DNA from: Polyangiaceae bacterium | GTDB taxonomy: Bacteria; Myxococcota_A; Polyangia; Polyangiales; Polyangiaceae | Length of the DNA stretch: 64,000 nt | Assembly (NCBI GenBank): GCA_023150915.1 | Contig: JAKLKA010000026.1 | Coordinates: forward strand, 30,063-94,062 | Direction: 5' to 3' | In this document: piece after piece, positions 17,748 through 27,400 of the stretch | Numbering within the stretch: the first letter of the stretch is position 1 | Layout of the letters: each line of letters starts with the position of its first letter | Made by a program: the position numbers and the translations under genes | Notes under the pieces: generated by a model | What the model was told of the DNA's origin: nothing | Seen by the model: the letters and a program-made list of their open reading frames with translations, nothing else | Databases searched by the model: none

Positions 17748-18523
17748 GCGTTGCGCAAGGCCGGGGCGGCGCCGTGGCGCTGGTCGGCGCAGCTCTTCGG
17801 CTGGCAGGGCGCGGTGCCGCACTTGTTGGGGCCAGCGCCGCCGCAAATCTCACCAGAGGCGCAGTTCCCGCAGTCCGCCAGGCCGCCGCAGCCGTCGGGC
17901 ACCTTGCCGCAGCTCGCTCCGAGCTCGGCGCAGCTCTTCGGTTTGCACCCGCACTGGTTCGCGGGCCCGCCACCACCGCAAGACTGCGGAGGCTGGCAGG
18001 TGCCGCAGGTGAGCGTGCCCCCGCAGCCGTCCGAGATCTGGCCGCAGGTGGCCTTCACGCTGTCGCATGTGAGGGGCGTGCACCCGCACACGTTGGCGGT
18101 TCCCGTGCCGCCGCACTTCTGCGGAAGCGTGCACCCACCGCAGTCGAGCACCTTGCCGCAACCGTCGGACACCTGGCCGCACTCGGCCGACAGCTCTTGG
18201 CACGTCTTGGCGATGCACGGCGTCTGCCCACATCGGTTGGGGCCACCACCGCCGCAGAACAGCCCGCCGGGGCACTCGCCGCAGTCCAGCTTGGCGCCGC
18301 AGCCATCGAGGGCCTCGCCGCACTGGGCAGAGAGGGCGCCGCAGGTCTTGGCGATGCACGCCCCGCCGTCGGTCTTGCCGCCGTCGGCCTTGCCGCCGTC
18401 GGGCGAGACGCTCGCGTCGCCGCCCGCGCTCGCCTTGAGGTCTTCCAGATCCGAAACCAACGAGCACGCCCCGAGCCGCCACGCGAACGTGACCGCGATC
18501 AGCAGCCCGAAGAGACGCGCCAT
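17588..18523 (-). CDS. Cys-repeat lipoprotein with broken last repeat and antisense tail
   Basis: About 311 aa. A signal peptide ends in a canonical LGAC lipobox. An Asp/Gly linker with DGGKADGGKTDGG leads to five repeats of about 45 residues built on KTCxxLxxxCGxxxDGCGxxxxCGxC, a pattern often mislabelled in databases. The last unit stops abruptly after CQPKSCADQ; from there the frame reads an unrelated Arg/Pro/Ser-rich tail that is simply the antisense of the cyclase gene until 17588. The original 3' end therefore seems to be lost, and the overlap looks like a scar and not a designed overlap. ATG 18523 is used; GTG at 18538 in the same frame is an alternative. Function is unknown. Confidence 0.75.
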   Translation of the reverse strand: MARLFGLLIAVTFAWRLGACSLVSDLEDLKASAGGDASVSPDGGKADGGKTDGGACIAKTCGALSAQCGEALDGCGAKLDCGECPGGLFCGGGGPNRCGQTPCIAKTCQELSAECGQVSDGCGKVLDCGGCTLPQKCGGTGTANVCGCTPLTCDSVKATCGQISDGCGGTLTCGTCQPPQSCGGGGPANQCGCKPKSCAELGASCGKVPDGCGGLADCGNCASGEICGGAGPNKCGTAPCQPKSCADQRHGAAPALRNAHPLRSSPMRAAVRGSARPFSSAAKSSRGLWASSQPSDSAVSAKVLGKTSSPP

Positions 18524-18580
18524 CCGAGAGGGCACCACCCTTCAGCGTAGCCCGCCGCTTCGGTCGCTGTCGAGCGGGGT

Positions 18581-18598
18581 GGGCCTTGACGCAGGCCC
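18581..18598. terminator. short perfect hairpin downstream of the RuvA-C-like ORF
   Basis: GGGCCT at 18581-18586 pairs exactly with AGGCCC at 18593-18598 around TGACGC. It lies 65 bp beyond the stop of the minus-strand RuvA-C-like ORF and upstream of the truncated Cys-repeat gene. No U-tract follows, so termination is only a guess. Confidence 0.3.
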
Positions 18599-18662
18599 GA
18601 TCGGTTCCTGCAGCGTCCGGCTCAGCACGACCGTCGTTGTGTGGGGGTGGGCTCGAACCGCC

Positions 18663-18863
18663 TCAGGGTGTGAGCACCGCGATTGCGGCGCGGAGCAGCG
18701 GCTCGGGTCGAGGCTCCACTCCACTCGCGCGCACCTGCCGGACGGCTTGCTCGGCCTGGGCTCGCTTGAACCCCAGACGCACCAGGCCCGAGCGAACCCT
18801 CTCGAAGACGTCGGACGTGGAGGCGGCCACTGGCGCCGGCGACTCCGGGGGCGCTGCGCGCAT
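18663..18863 (-). CDS. orphan RuvA C-terminal-domain-like small protein
   Basis: 66 aa from ATG 18863. The first 18 residues are Ala/Pro-rich; the rest (VFERVRSGLVRLGFKRAQAE and then QAVRQVRASG) looks like domain III of RuvA, the three-helix module that contacts the RuvB motor. Domains I and II, which bind the Holliday junction, are missing. It may be a small adaptor for an AAA motor, a leftover of a former ruvA, or chance similarity. The frame stays open upstream across the start of the divergent small membrane protein (Met at about 18969), so the start is uncertain. 12-bp direct repeats (TGGGCCTTGACG) flank it at 18580 and 18926. hrpB lies nearby on the other strand. Confidence 0.45.
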   Translation of the reverse strand: MRAAPPESPAPVAASTSDVFERVRSGLVRLGFKRAQAEQAVRQVRASGVEPRPEPLLRAAIAVLTP

Positions 18864-18931
18864 TGGGTGACGAGCGCGAGCCTCGGCGATTTTCGCAACC
18901 GCCCGGCCCGACTTCCGGGCGGGGATGGGCC

Positions 18932-18961
18932 TTGACGGCCCGCTTCGAACACGCCTCTCAT
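18932..18961 (+). promoter_or_regulatory. possible sigma70-type promoter for the small membrane protein
   Basis: TTGACG at 18932-18937, an 18-bp spacer and TCTCAT at 18956-18961 (five and four matches to consensus). The predicted start of transcription would fall almost on the ATG at 18970, suggesting a leaderless or near-leaderless message; no Shine-Dalgarno is visible there. Weak evidence. Confidence 0.3.
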
Positions 18962-18969
18962 GGCGGATC

Positions 18970-19248
18970 ATGCAACCCCAAGCCCCCGGCATGCCCGGTG
19001 CTGCCGCCCCGGACCCCGGCAAGATCAAGAACGCGAAGATGCTCCGCGGCTGCGGTGGGTGCGGGTGCGCGCTGTCGTTGCTCACGCTGATCGGCGGCGT
19101 GGTTCTGGTCGCCTTCGGCTCGCAGCGCGCCACGCGCGAGGCCATGCCGTTCGGCATCATCACCACCGGGCTCGCCTTCCCCATCGCCATCGTCGCGGCC
19201 GTTCTGCTGTTCGTGGGGATCAGCAATCTGAAGAAGGCCGGGGGCTGA
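18970..19248 (+). CDS. small membrane protein, two predicted helices
   Basis: 92 aa. After a Pro/Ala-rich N-terminus (MQPQAPGMPGAAAPDPGKIK) come GCGGCGCALSLLTLIGGVVL (about 26-45) and ITTGLAFPIAIVAAVLLFVG (about 60-80), two membrane helices, ending in NLKKAGG. The first helix carries three Cys within a GCGGCGC motif at its edge. An earlier in-frame start at 18925 would add 15 residues; ATG 18970 is preferred because the upstream part is Arg-rich and unlikely ahead of this sequence. It lies 29 bp upstream of hrpB on the same strand. I do not recognise a family, and no function is implied. Confidence 0.75.
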   Translation: MQPQAPGMPGAAAPDPGKIKNAKMLRGCGGCGCALSLLTLIGGVVLVAFGSQRATREAMPFGIITTGLAFPIAIVAAVLLFVGISNLKKAGG

Positions 19249-19277
19249 CCCGAGCAGCCCCCGCACTTTTGCCTGCG

Positions 19278-21830
19278 ATGCAGCCGCTGCCCATCGACCC
19301 GCTCTTGCCAGAGCTCGCGGCCCGGCTGCGCGAGCACGGCGCGCTGGTGCTGTCGGCCGAGCCCGGCGCAGGCAAGACCACCCGGGTGCCGATGGCACTG
19401 CTCGAAGCGGGGCTCGCGGGCAGCGGGGAGATCTGGGTCAGCGAGCCACGCCGCTTGGCGGCGCGGCTGGTCGCCCGCCACGTGGCCAGCGAGCGCGGGC
19501 AGCGGGTGGGTGGGCGCGTCGGCTACAGCGTGCGCTTCGAGGACGTGTCCGGCCCCGAGACCCGGCTGCGCTACGTGACCGAAGGGGTGCTGGTCCGGCG
19601 CCTGCTCACTGGTCGCCGGCTCGAGGGCGTCGGGCTGGTGATCCTGGACGAGTTCCACGAGCGCAGCTTGTCCACCGATCTGGCGCTGGCGCTGGTGTCG
19701 TCGCTCCGAAGGGGCGAGCGCCCGGATCTTCGCCTGGTGGTCATGAGCGCCACGCTCGAGGCCGCGCCGGTGGCCGCGTTCTTGGGCGGCTGTCCGGTGA
19801 TCGACAGCCCGGGCCGCGCCTTCCCCCTGACCGTCGAGCACCTGGACCGCCCGGACGACCGCCCGCTCGAAAAGCAGGTGGTGAGCGCGGTCCGCGAGCT
19901 GCTCGCAGGCGACGACGGTGACGTGCTGGTGTTCTTGCCCGGAGCCGCCGAGATCCGTCGCGCCGAAGAGAGCCTGACCCAGCTCGCGAAGCGCGAGGGC
20001 GTGCTGGTGCTGCCGCTGCACGGCGACCAAACGGTCGAAGAGCAGAGCCGCGCGGTGGAGCGCGCCGCGCGGCGCAAGGTGGTGCTCTCGACCAACGTCG
20101 CCGAGACCAGCGTGACCATCGACGGCGTCACCGGTGTGGTCGACTCGGGGCTGGCCCGCGCCCTGCGCCACTCGCCCTGGACCGGGCTGCCCCGGCTGGA
20201 GCTTGGCAAGGTGAGCCGCTCGTCGGCCACCCAGCGCGCCGGCCGTGCGGGCCGCACGCGGCCCGGGCGGGTGATCCGCCTCTACACTCGCGGCGACTTC
20301 GAGGCGCGGCCCGAGCACGACGCGCCCGAGATCCGCCGCGCCGATCTGAGCGAAGCGCTGCTCACGCTGTACGGCGCGGGCCTCGGCGGCTTCGATGCCG
20401 TGGCCTGGCTCGACCCACCGCCCGACGCCGCGAAGAGCGCGGCCGAAGCTCTGCTTGCGGGGCTGGGCGCGGTGCAGGGCGGCACCCTCACCGAGATCGG
20501 CCGGCGCATGCTGGCCTTCCCGCTCCACCCCCGGCTGGCCCGGGTGGCGGTCGAGGCAGAGCGGCTGGGCGTGGCGCGGCGCGGGGCCCTTGCCGCGGCG
20601 TTGCTCTCCGAGCGCGACATCCGGCGTGCCGCCCGCACCGCCTTCGGCCAGCGCCGGACCCTGGACGGCGCCCGCGGCGATTCCGACGTGATCGAGCTGA
20701 TGGACCGCTTCGACGAGGCGCGGGACGCCCGCTTCGACGCCCAGTCGCTCGGCCGCATGGGCCTCGACCACCGGTCGGTGCGAGCGGCCGACCGCGCGCG
20801 CTCGCAGCTCGAGCGGGTGGCCCGCGACAGCGGCCCCGAGCCTGGCGATCTGCCGGAAGAAGAGCGCCGCGTCCGCCGCGCCCTGCTGACCGGTTTCGCC
20901 GATCGCGTGGCCAAGCGTGCCCGGCCCGGCGCGGCAGAGCTGGTATTTGCCCGGGGCGGCGGCGCCAAGCTGTCGGAAGACAGCGTGGTCCACGACGCGC
21001 CGCTGCTGATCGCCGTGGACGTGGAAGAGCGGCCGGGCCGCGGCGGGAACGTGGTCCGCGTCGCCAGCGCCGTCGAGGCCGACTGGCTCTTGGATCTGGG
21101 CTCCGACGCGCTCTGCGAGAGCGACGAGCTGGTGTGGAACGCCGCCAGCCAGCGCGTGGATCGCCTCGAGCGGCTGAGCTTCGGCCTGCTGGTGCTGGAC
21201 GAGTCGCGCACGCGGGCACCGGCGTCGCCCGAGGCGTCACGCCTCTTGGCGCGCGCGGCGCTGGCATCGCCCGAGCTGGCGGCCGCCGCCGGCAGTCTGG
21301 ACGTGCTTCTGTGCCGCATCGAGCTGGCCAAGAAGCACCTGCCCGAGGTCGACTTTCCCGAGCTGGGCCCCGAGACCCGCGCCGAGGCGCTGGAGCGCGC
21401 CTGCGACGGGCTGACCAGCTTCGAAGAGCTGCGCGCGTCGTCGCTCTCGGCCTCGGTCTTTGCTTCGCTCACCGCCGAGCAGCAGCGGCTGCTCGCCAGC
21501 GAGCTGCCCGAGCGGGTTCGGCTGGGCGGCGGGCGCACGGTCGAGGTCCACTACGAGCCGGGACGGCCGCCGTGGATCGAGTCCCGGCTGCAAGACTTCT
21601 TCGGCTCGGCGAAGGGGCCGCTCTTGTGCCGCGGTCGCGTGGCCGTCACGCTGCAGCTCTTGGCCCCGAACGGGCGAGCGGTGCAGGTCACGACCGATCT
21701 CGAGGGCTTTTGGCAACGCCACTACCCGACCGTGCGGAAAGAGCTGATGCGGCGCTACCCCCGACACGCCTGGCCCGAAGACGGTCGGAGCGCCACGCCG
21801 CCAGCGCCCAAACCGCCGCGCGTCAGGTGA
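19278..21830 (+). CDS. hrpB: ATP-dependent RNA helicase HrpB
   Basis: 850 aa, within the usual range for HrpB. Motif I is EPGAGKTTR (about 30), motif II is DEFHERS with the DEFH variant typical of HrpB, motif III is MSAT, and motif VI is QRAGRAGRTRPG. The C-terminal half has the HrpB-specific regions, including WLDPPPDAAKSAAEALLAGL and the tail PTVRKELMRRYPRHAWPED. The family unwinds RNA using ATP; its cellular role is poorly defined. ATG 19278 sits directly before LPIDPLLPELA, the usual N-terminus, and a longer frame upstream has no homology. It converges with mutS; the two coding regions overlap by 8 bp. Confidence 0.96.
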   Translation: MQPLPIDPLLPELAARLREHGALVLSAEPGAGKTTRVPMALLEAGLAGSGEIWVSEPRRLAARLVARHVASERGQRVGGRVGYSVRFEDVSGPETRLRYVTEGVLVRRLLTGRRLEGVGLVILDEFHERSLSTDLALALVSSLRRGERPDLRLVVMSATLEAAPVAAFLGGCPVIDSPGRAFPLTVEHLDRPDDRPLEKQVVSAVRELLAGDDGDVLVFLPGAAEIRRAEESLTQLAKREGVLVLPLHGDQTVEEQSRAVERAARRKVVLSTNVAETSVTIDGVTGVVDSGLARALRHSPWTGLPRLELGKVSRSSATQRAGRAGRTRPGRVIRLYTRGDFEARPEHDAPEIRRADLSEALLTLYGAGLGGFDAVAWLDPPPDAAKSAAEALLAGLGAVQGGTLTEIGRRMLAFPLHPRLARVAVEAERLGVARRGALAAALLSERDIRRAARTAFGQRRTLDGARGDSDVIELMDRFDEARDARFDAQSLGRMGLDHRSVRAADRARSQLERVARDSGPEPGDLPEEERRVRRALLTGFADRVAKRARPGAAELVFARGGGAKLSEDSVVHDAPLLIAVDVEERPGRGGNVVRVASAVEADWLLDLGSDALCESDELVWNAASQRVDRLERLSFGLLVLDESRTRAPASPEASRLLARAALASPELAAAAGSLDVLLCRIELAKKHLPEVDFPELGPETRAEALERACDGLTSFEELRASSLSASVFASLTAEQQRLLASELPERVRLGGGRTVEVHYEPGRPPWIESRLQDFFGSAKGPLLCRGRVAVTLQLLAPNGRAVQVTTDLEGFWQRHYPTVRKELMRRYPRHAWPEDGRSATPPAPKPPRVR

Positions 21831-24408
21831 GCTTGCCCTTCAGCTTGGCGAGCAGGCTCAGCGCGTCGAGCGGCGTCATGCGATCGACCTCGAGCGCCCG
21901 CAGCGTGTCGAGCACCTCGCGCGAGCCCGGCGCGGGGGCCTCGGCCTTCTGGAAGAGCGAGAGCTGGGGCGCATCGGCACCCGGGCGCCGGGCCTTCGTG
22001 CCCTCACCCTCGAGCCCGATCAAGATGGCCTTGGCGCGGGCCAGCACCGACTCGGGCAACCCGGCCAGACGCGCCACCGCGATGCCGTACGACCGACTGG
22101 CAGCCCCCGCCACCAGCCGGTGCAAGAACACCACGTCGTCCCCCGACTCGCGGGCGCTCACCGAGTGGTTGGCCACGTGGCTGCTGGCGGCCGCGAGCGC
22201 CGTCAGCTCGTGGTAGTGCGTGGCGAAGAGCGCACGGCACTCCACCGCCTGGTCGATGTGCTCGGCCACGGCCCAGGCGATCGCCAGCCCGTCGTAGGTG
22301 CTGGTGCCGCGACCGATCTCGTCCAAGATCACCAGGCTGCGGCGCGTGGCGCTCTTCAAGATCTCGGCGGTCTCGCGCATCTCGACCATGAACGTGCTCT
22401 CGCCCCGGGCCACGTCGTCGCTGGCCCCCACGCGCGACAGCACGCGGTCGACCACACCGATCTGCGCGCGCCGTGCCGGAACGAAGCTTCCGAGCTGCGC
22501 CAGCACCACCGAGAGCGCGGTCTGGCGCAGCAGCGTGCTCTTGCCCGCCATGTTGGGGCCGGTGATCAGCCAGAGCCGCTCGCCACTCAGCGACAGCCGC
22601 ACGTCGTTGGGCACGAAGCGGCCCTTGGCGGCCAGCCGCTCGACCACCGGGTGACGGCTCTCTTCGAGCTCGAGCCGGTCCGAGTCGTCGACCACCGGCC
22701 GGGTGTAGTCGTAGCGATGAGCGACCTCGGCCAGGCTCGCGGCCACGTCCCAGCGCGCCACGCGCTGCGAAAGCTCGACGATGCGGTCGCCCGCTGCAGC
22801 CACGGCGCGCACCAGCTGGCGGATCAGCTCGAGCTCGCGCTCGCGGTGGCGGTCTTCGGCGGTGGTGATCCGGTCGGCCAGATCGTCGAGTTCGGGGTTG
22901 GTGTAGCGCTCGCCGGTGGCCACCGTCTGCTTGCGCCGCCACGCGGCCGGGGCCTTGGCGGCGTGGGCCCGCGACACCTCGATGTACCAGCCGAACACCC
23001 GCGTGTAGCGCAGCTTCAGCGTGGGGATCCCGGTGCTGTCGCGCAGGCGCGTCTCGAGCTCGACCATGCGCTCGGCGCCGTGCTTCTGCAGGGCGTCCAG
23101 CTCGTCCAGCTCGGGGTCGTAGCCGGGCGCAAAGACCGCGCCCTCTTTGGCCTGCGCGGGCGGCCGCTCGACCAGGGCGCGCGCGAGCTCGGCCGCGAGC
23201 TCGGCGCACAGGTCGAGCTCGCCATCCAGCCCCAGAGCCTCGCGCCCCGCCGCGTCGTGCACCGAGTCGAGAACCTGGCTGGCGCGGGCCGCCGCCGACA
23301 GCCCGTCGCGCAGCGAGCCCAGCTCGCGCGGGTTCGCCTCGCCCAGGCTCGCCCGCGACACGATGCGCTCCAGATCGGTGACGTCTTCCAGCGCCAGGCG
23401 CAGCTCGGCGCGAAGCTTGGCATGAACCACGAACAGCTCGACCTGATCGTGCCGGCGCCGGATCTGCTCGACGTCGGTCAGCGGAGCCGACAGCCGCCGG
23501 CGCAAGAGCCGCGCCCCCATCGACGTCCGGGTGTCGTCGATCACGCCGAGCAGGGTGGCCTGGCGCAGGCCCGACCACGACTCGCACAGCTCGAGGTGCC
23601 GCTGCGCCACGGAGTCGATCACCAGCTCGGCCCGGGGGTCCCAGCGGGCGATGCGCCTGAGCGGCAGCTCGGCCCCCGGCGTGCAGCCGCGCGCGAAGCG
23701 CAGCACCCGCGCGGCGGCCCGAGAGCCCAGGGTGCCGGCGAACGCCGCATCGCCACGCCGGGCGCCCAGCTGGTGATCGAGCTCGCTTTCGGCCAGCGCC
23801 GGATCGCTTCTCAGCGCGGCCCGGGGCACCGTGGCGCGGAGCGCCGCCAGGGCGTCGTCGTGACTGGCCCCGCCCTCGGCCCCCACCAAGATCTCGCGCG
23901 GCGCCGCCCGGCACAGCTCCGAGAGCAGGCGCGCCAGATCGCCGACCTCGGCCGCGCACAGCTCGCCGGTGGACAGATCGAAGAGCGCGATGCCCACGCG
24001 CTCGGCCCCGAGCTCGAGCGCGGCCAGCCAGTTGTTGGCGCGTGCGTCGAGCTGCTCGCGGTCGGTGACCAGCCCCGGCGTGATCACCCGCACCACCTCG
24101 CGCGGGACGATGCCCTTCACCTTCGACGGGTCGGCCATCTGCTCGCAGATCGCGACCTTGTGCCCCGCCTCGAGCAGCCGGGCGATGTACTGGTGCGCCG
24201 CGTGGTGCGGCACACCCGCCATTGGCACCTCGTCGGGCTTGCCCTTGTTGCGGCTGGTCAGGGTCAGATCCAGCGCGCGCGCGCACACCAGCGCGTCGTC
24301 GCCGAACATCTCGTAGAAGTCGCCGAGCCGGAAGAAGATCACCGCGTCGGGGTGGGCCCGCTTGGCCGCGGCGTGTTGCTGCATCACGGGCGTGTTCGGC
24401 CCGGCCAT
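21823..24408 (-). CDS. mutS: DNA mismatch repair protein MutS
   Basis: 861 aa, full length for MutS1. The N-terminal mismatch-reading domain has FFRLGDFYEMF with the F-x-E pair (Phe and Glu in FYE) that inserts at mispairs. The core (connector, lever and clamp) follows, then the ATPase domain with Walker A GPNMAGKST, Walker B LVILDEIGRGTST and the signature loop ATHYHEL. The end GKLT lacks the longer tetramer tail. It recognises mismatches and recruits MutL; no mutL is in the window. The proteins upstream (two propeller-like lipoproteins) are on the same strand, with a gap of 51 bp to the nearer one, so co-transcription is possible though functionally odd. Confidence 0.97.
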   Translation of the reverse strand: MAGPNTPVMQQHAAAKRAHPDAVIFFRLGDFYEMFGDDALVCARALDLTLTSRNKGKPDEVPMAGVPHHAAHQYIARLLEAGHKVAICEQMADPSKVKGIVPREVVRVITPGLVTDREQLDARANNWLAALELGAERVGIALFDLSTGELCAAEVGDLARLLSELCRAAPREILVGAEGGASHDDALAALRATVPRAALRSDPALAESELDHQLGARRGDAAFAGTLGSRAAARVLRFARGCTPGAELPLRRIARWDPRAELVIDSVAQRHLELCESWSGLRQATLLGVIDDTRTSMGARLLRRRLSAPLTDVEQIRRRHDQVELFVVHAKLRAELRLALEDVTDLERIVSRASLGEANPRELGSLRDGLSAAARASQVLDSVHDAAGREALGLDGELDLCAELAAELARALVERPPAQAKEGAVFAPGYDPELDELDALQKHGAERMVELETRLRDSTGIPTLKLRYTRVFGWYIEVSRAHAAKAPAAWRRKQTVATGERYTNPELDDLADRITTAEDRHRERELELIRQLVRAVAAAGDRIVELSQRVARWDVAASLAEVAHRYDYTRPVVDDSDRLELEESRHPVVERLAAKGRFVPNDVRLSLSGERLWLITGPNMAGKSTLLRQTALSVVLAQLGSFVPARRAQIGVVDRVLSRVGASDDVARGESTFMVEMRETAEILKSATRRSLVILDEIGRGTSTYDGLAIAWAVAEHIDQAVECRALFATHYHELTALAAASSHVANHSVSARESGDDVVFLHRLVAGAASRSYGIAVARLAGLPESVLARAKAILIGLEGEGTKARRPGADAPQLSLFQKAEAPAPGSREVLDTLRALEVDRMTPLDALSLLAKLKGKLT

Positions 24409-24459
24409 GTCAGTCGCGGGCCCCCGACAGCTCGCCCCGGTCGCGCGCGAGCCGCGACA

Positions 24460-27400
24460 TCAGAAGAACAGCCTCGAGACGGCCACCGAATCCATGCTGA
24501 CCAGCACCAGCCCTTGCGAGGCGCCGTCTGCCACCGCCAGCTGACCGATCTGCGGCACGAACACCATCGACTGCGGAGACACCGCCCGGCTCTGGGCGGC
24601 CAGGTTCGCCGCCAACGGCACGAACCCGCCCGACACGCCCCACGAGAAGGCCATGCCGCGTTCGCTGGGCTCGTTCCCCCGGTACACCGCAAAGCGGTGG
24701 GTCAGGTTCTGGAAGATGCACTCTTCCCCGGGCTTGCCCGGCCCGAGGCCAGCGCCCTTGTCGAGCACGCAGGCGACGTCCGCGGACGTGGCCGGCCCGA
24801 CGGCGCAGTCACTCTTCCCCTCTTTGGGCTTGGCGCAGTCCTTGGCCGAAACCTCGAACACGCGGCTCACCAGCTGCGCGCGCCGCGGGTTGCAGTCCAG
24901 CTCGCAGCGCAGGTCGCTGGTGCCCGCGACTGGAACGGCGATCACGTCATGGCGGAAGCCGCCGCCGCTGCCCGTGAGCACCCACTGGTGCCCCGCGCGC
25001 ACTTCGTACGAGACCGCCGAGCCCCCGCCCATGCAGCAGAAGAACAGCTGCTCGATGCGCGCGCGATCGTCTGCGTTCTTGAACGCCTTGGGTTCGACCA
25101 CCAGGCGGTCTTGGTACGCCTCGACCACCCGAAGGTCGCGGAGCGCGGTCGGGGCGTCGGCGGGACCGAACGCCTCGCGGCACTTGAAATAGGCCAGCGC
25201 GCCGCTCGCCGAGCAGCTCGCCCCGGCCCCGCCGTCCCAGTACGACGAGTCTTCTCCCGGCAGGGCCTGGGTCACGGTGACCACGTCGGCGTGCCGGCGG
25301 GCGAAGGCCGGCAGCGCGGCGGCGGGGACGCCGAGCTTCTGTCCGACCTGGGTGGCCACCGCCATGTCTTGTACGCCGCCGTTGCAGAACGCAGCGTCGG
25401 CGTCCCGAACCTCGGTGACCTCCCACTTCGGGAACCCGGTCTTGCGCTCGGCAACCAGGGCGCCCTCGTACTCGAGCGTCATCTCCTCGTCCCCGCCGAA
25501 GGCCCGGGGCTGGACGAACACCAGGCCCACCGACGACCGCTCGGCGGTCGCCGGATCCACCGGCAGCAGGTTGGTGGGATTGGGGACGCCCGCCGACGGG
25601 CTGCGGAACAGCGTGGAGCCGACATGGAGCTCGACCCCGTGGGTTCCACCTTCGGGGTTGGCAAAGTCCACGGCCAGCAGCTTGGGGTGCATGCGACCCT
25701 CGTCCGACTGGTCGCTGGCCAGGTTCCCGCCGCCGCGCGCGCCGAGCTTGGGCAGGTTGCGCAGCGCCGGGCCGTTGACCCCGACGTCGCCGCCGTTGAC
25801 CAGCATGCGGCCGCTGCGGGCGCGATGGGGCTCGACCACGCGGCAAGAAAGCTCGGCGCTGACCGTGCGCTTGCCGGTCGCGGTGCCGTCGAGCGTGAAG
25901 AAGTCGGGCTTGGTGGCGTCGCCCGAGCAGCCGCGGAAGTCGGCCAGCGCTGCCGAGTTGGTGGACACCGGGCGCCGGCAGGGCGCGTCGAAGTCTTCCA
26001 GGTCGATCACGGCGACCTGCCCGCTGGCGAGCATCACCGTCCCGAACACACCGCGCAGGTTGCGCGGGGCAGCGCCGCGAGTGTAGTCGCTGCTGGGGCG
26101 ATACTTCGCGCCGGGATCGGTGGCGGGCAGCGCCGGATCCGGATCGCACGCCGTGCCGATGGTGGCGACGCCCGTCTCGGGGTCCGCGATGGGCACGTCC
26201 CTGAGCACGAACCCGACGTCTCGGGCCGGCGAGCTGAACGCGATGCGGTCGGGGGGCTCGAACGGCAAGAGCGGCGACCCAGGTCGGACGATCGGCGTGC
26301 GGTCCGAAGTGCCCGGCGTCACGTCGAAGATCATCACGCTGCCGTCGAACTCGTCGACCGCATAGGCGAAGCGCTGCCCGGTGGTGGTGGGCGGGCTGAC
26401 CGCGACCTGGGTCGTGGTGACGATCCGGTTCTTGGCCTCGAACGCCACGGGGCGCAGCGGCGGGTCCTGGCGCGGCGCGCAGGGGTCCGAGACGTCGACC
26501 ACGTGGACGGCGGGTGAGCCGCGGTCGGCGACGAACAGCCGGCCCTCGCTGAGCTCGATGCCGGCGGGCTGCGAGATGAAGGTGTCGGGGACCGGGCCGT
26601 AGTTGATCTCGGGCAGCGAGCAGCCCGGCGCCTGCAGGTCGGCCGGAACCTTCTGCACCACGGCGTCGTCCAGCTTGGGCTCGAGCGCAATGAAGCGTTC
26701 GATGTCGCACGGCTGATAGCTGCCGGGCTCGCGATCGAGCACGCCCTGCGCGTCGATCACCGCGAAGCCGCCCAGCGCGGGCAAGGTCACGATCAGCTTG
26801 CGACGACCGGCAGGGGCCTTCTCGAGCGCGAGGTCGGCGGGGCACTCGGCGCGGGTGGCCGCGAGCGCGGTGCCGGGCGTGGCCGCCGCGACGGTGAAGG
26901 GCGCGTCGCAGCTGGCGCGCACCGGCGCGGGGGTGGTCGCGTCGGCGTCGTTGTCGGAGTCCGGCGGATCGATCGCAATCACCATCTCGCCGGGCGCCAC
27001 CGGCAGCGCGCACGCCGACCACGAGGTCAGATCGCGCGCCGGCGGACGGGCGCACCGGGTGGGGATGGCGAAGATGCCCTCTTTTCCGATGTCGGCCACG
27101 CCCACGAAGCTGGCCACGCCGCCCGGGGTCGAGACGATGTCCACCGGGTTCTCGCCCACCGGCAAGAAGCTGAACCCCGGCGTGGAAGGATCGAGATCGA
27201 GCACGCGGCCCGCGCTCAGATCGACCACCGCGACCTCACCGCGCAGGGTCTGAGTGACCATGGCGTACAGGTGCCGCGGGTTCTCTTCGCTGTCGAAGTC
27301 GGGACAGGCGTCGATGTGGTGACCCTCGCCCTCTTGATCGGCGCAGACGAACGACACCTCGCCGCTGCGCTCGAGAGAGCGGAGCGGCACCGAGACCGGC

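Noticed and set aside
18630..18665. GGTTCGAGCCC on the minus strand, resembling a tRNA T-loop
   Set aside because: The T-stem has a mismatch and no anticodon arm, D arm or acceptor pairing can be built around it.
22120..26517. Very long plus-strand open frame opposite mutS and a lipoprotein gene
   Set aside because: It is the antisense shadow of well-supported minus-strand genes; the translation is Arg/His/Gly-rich without any domain, as expected from GC-rich codon bias.
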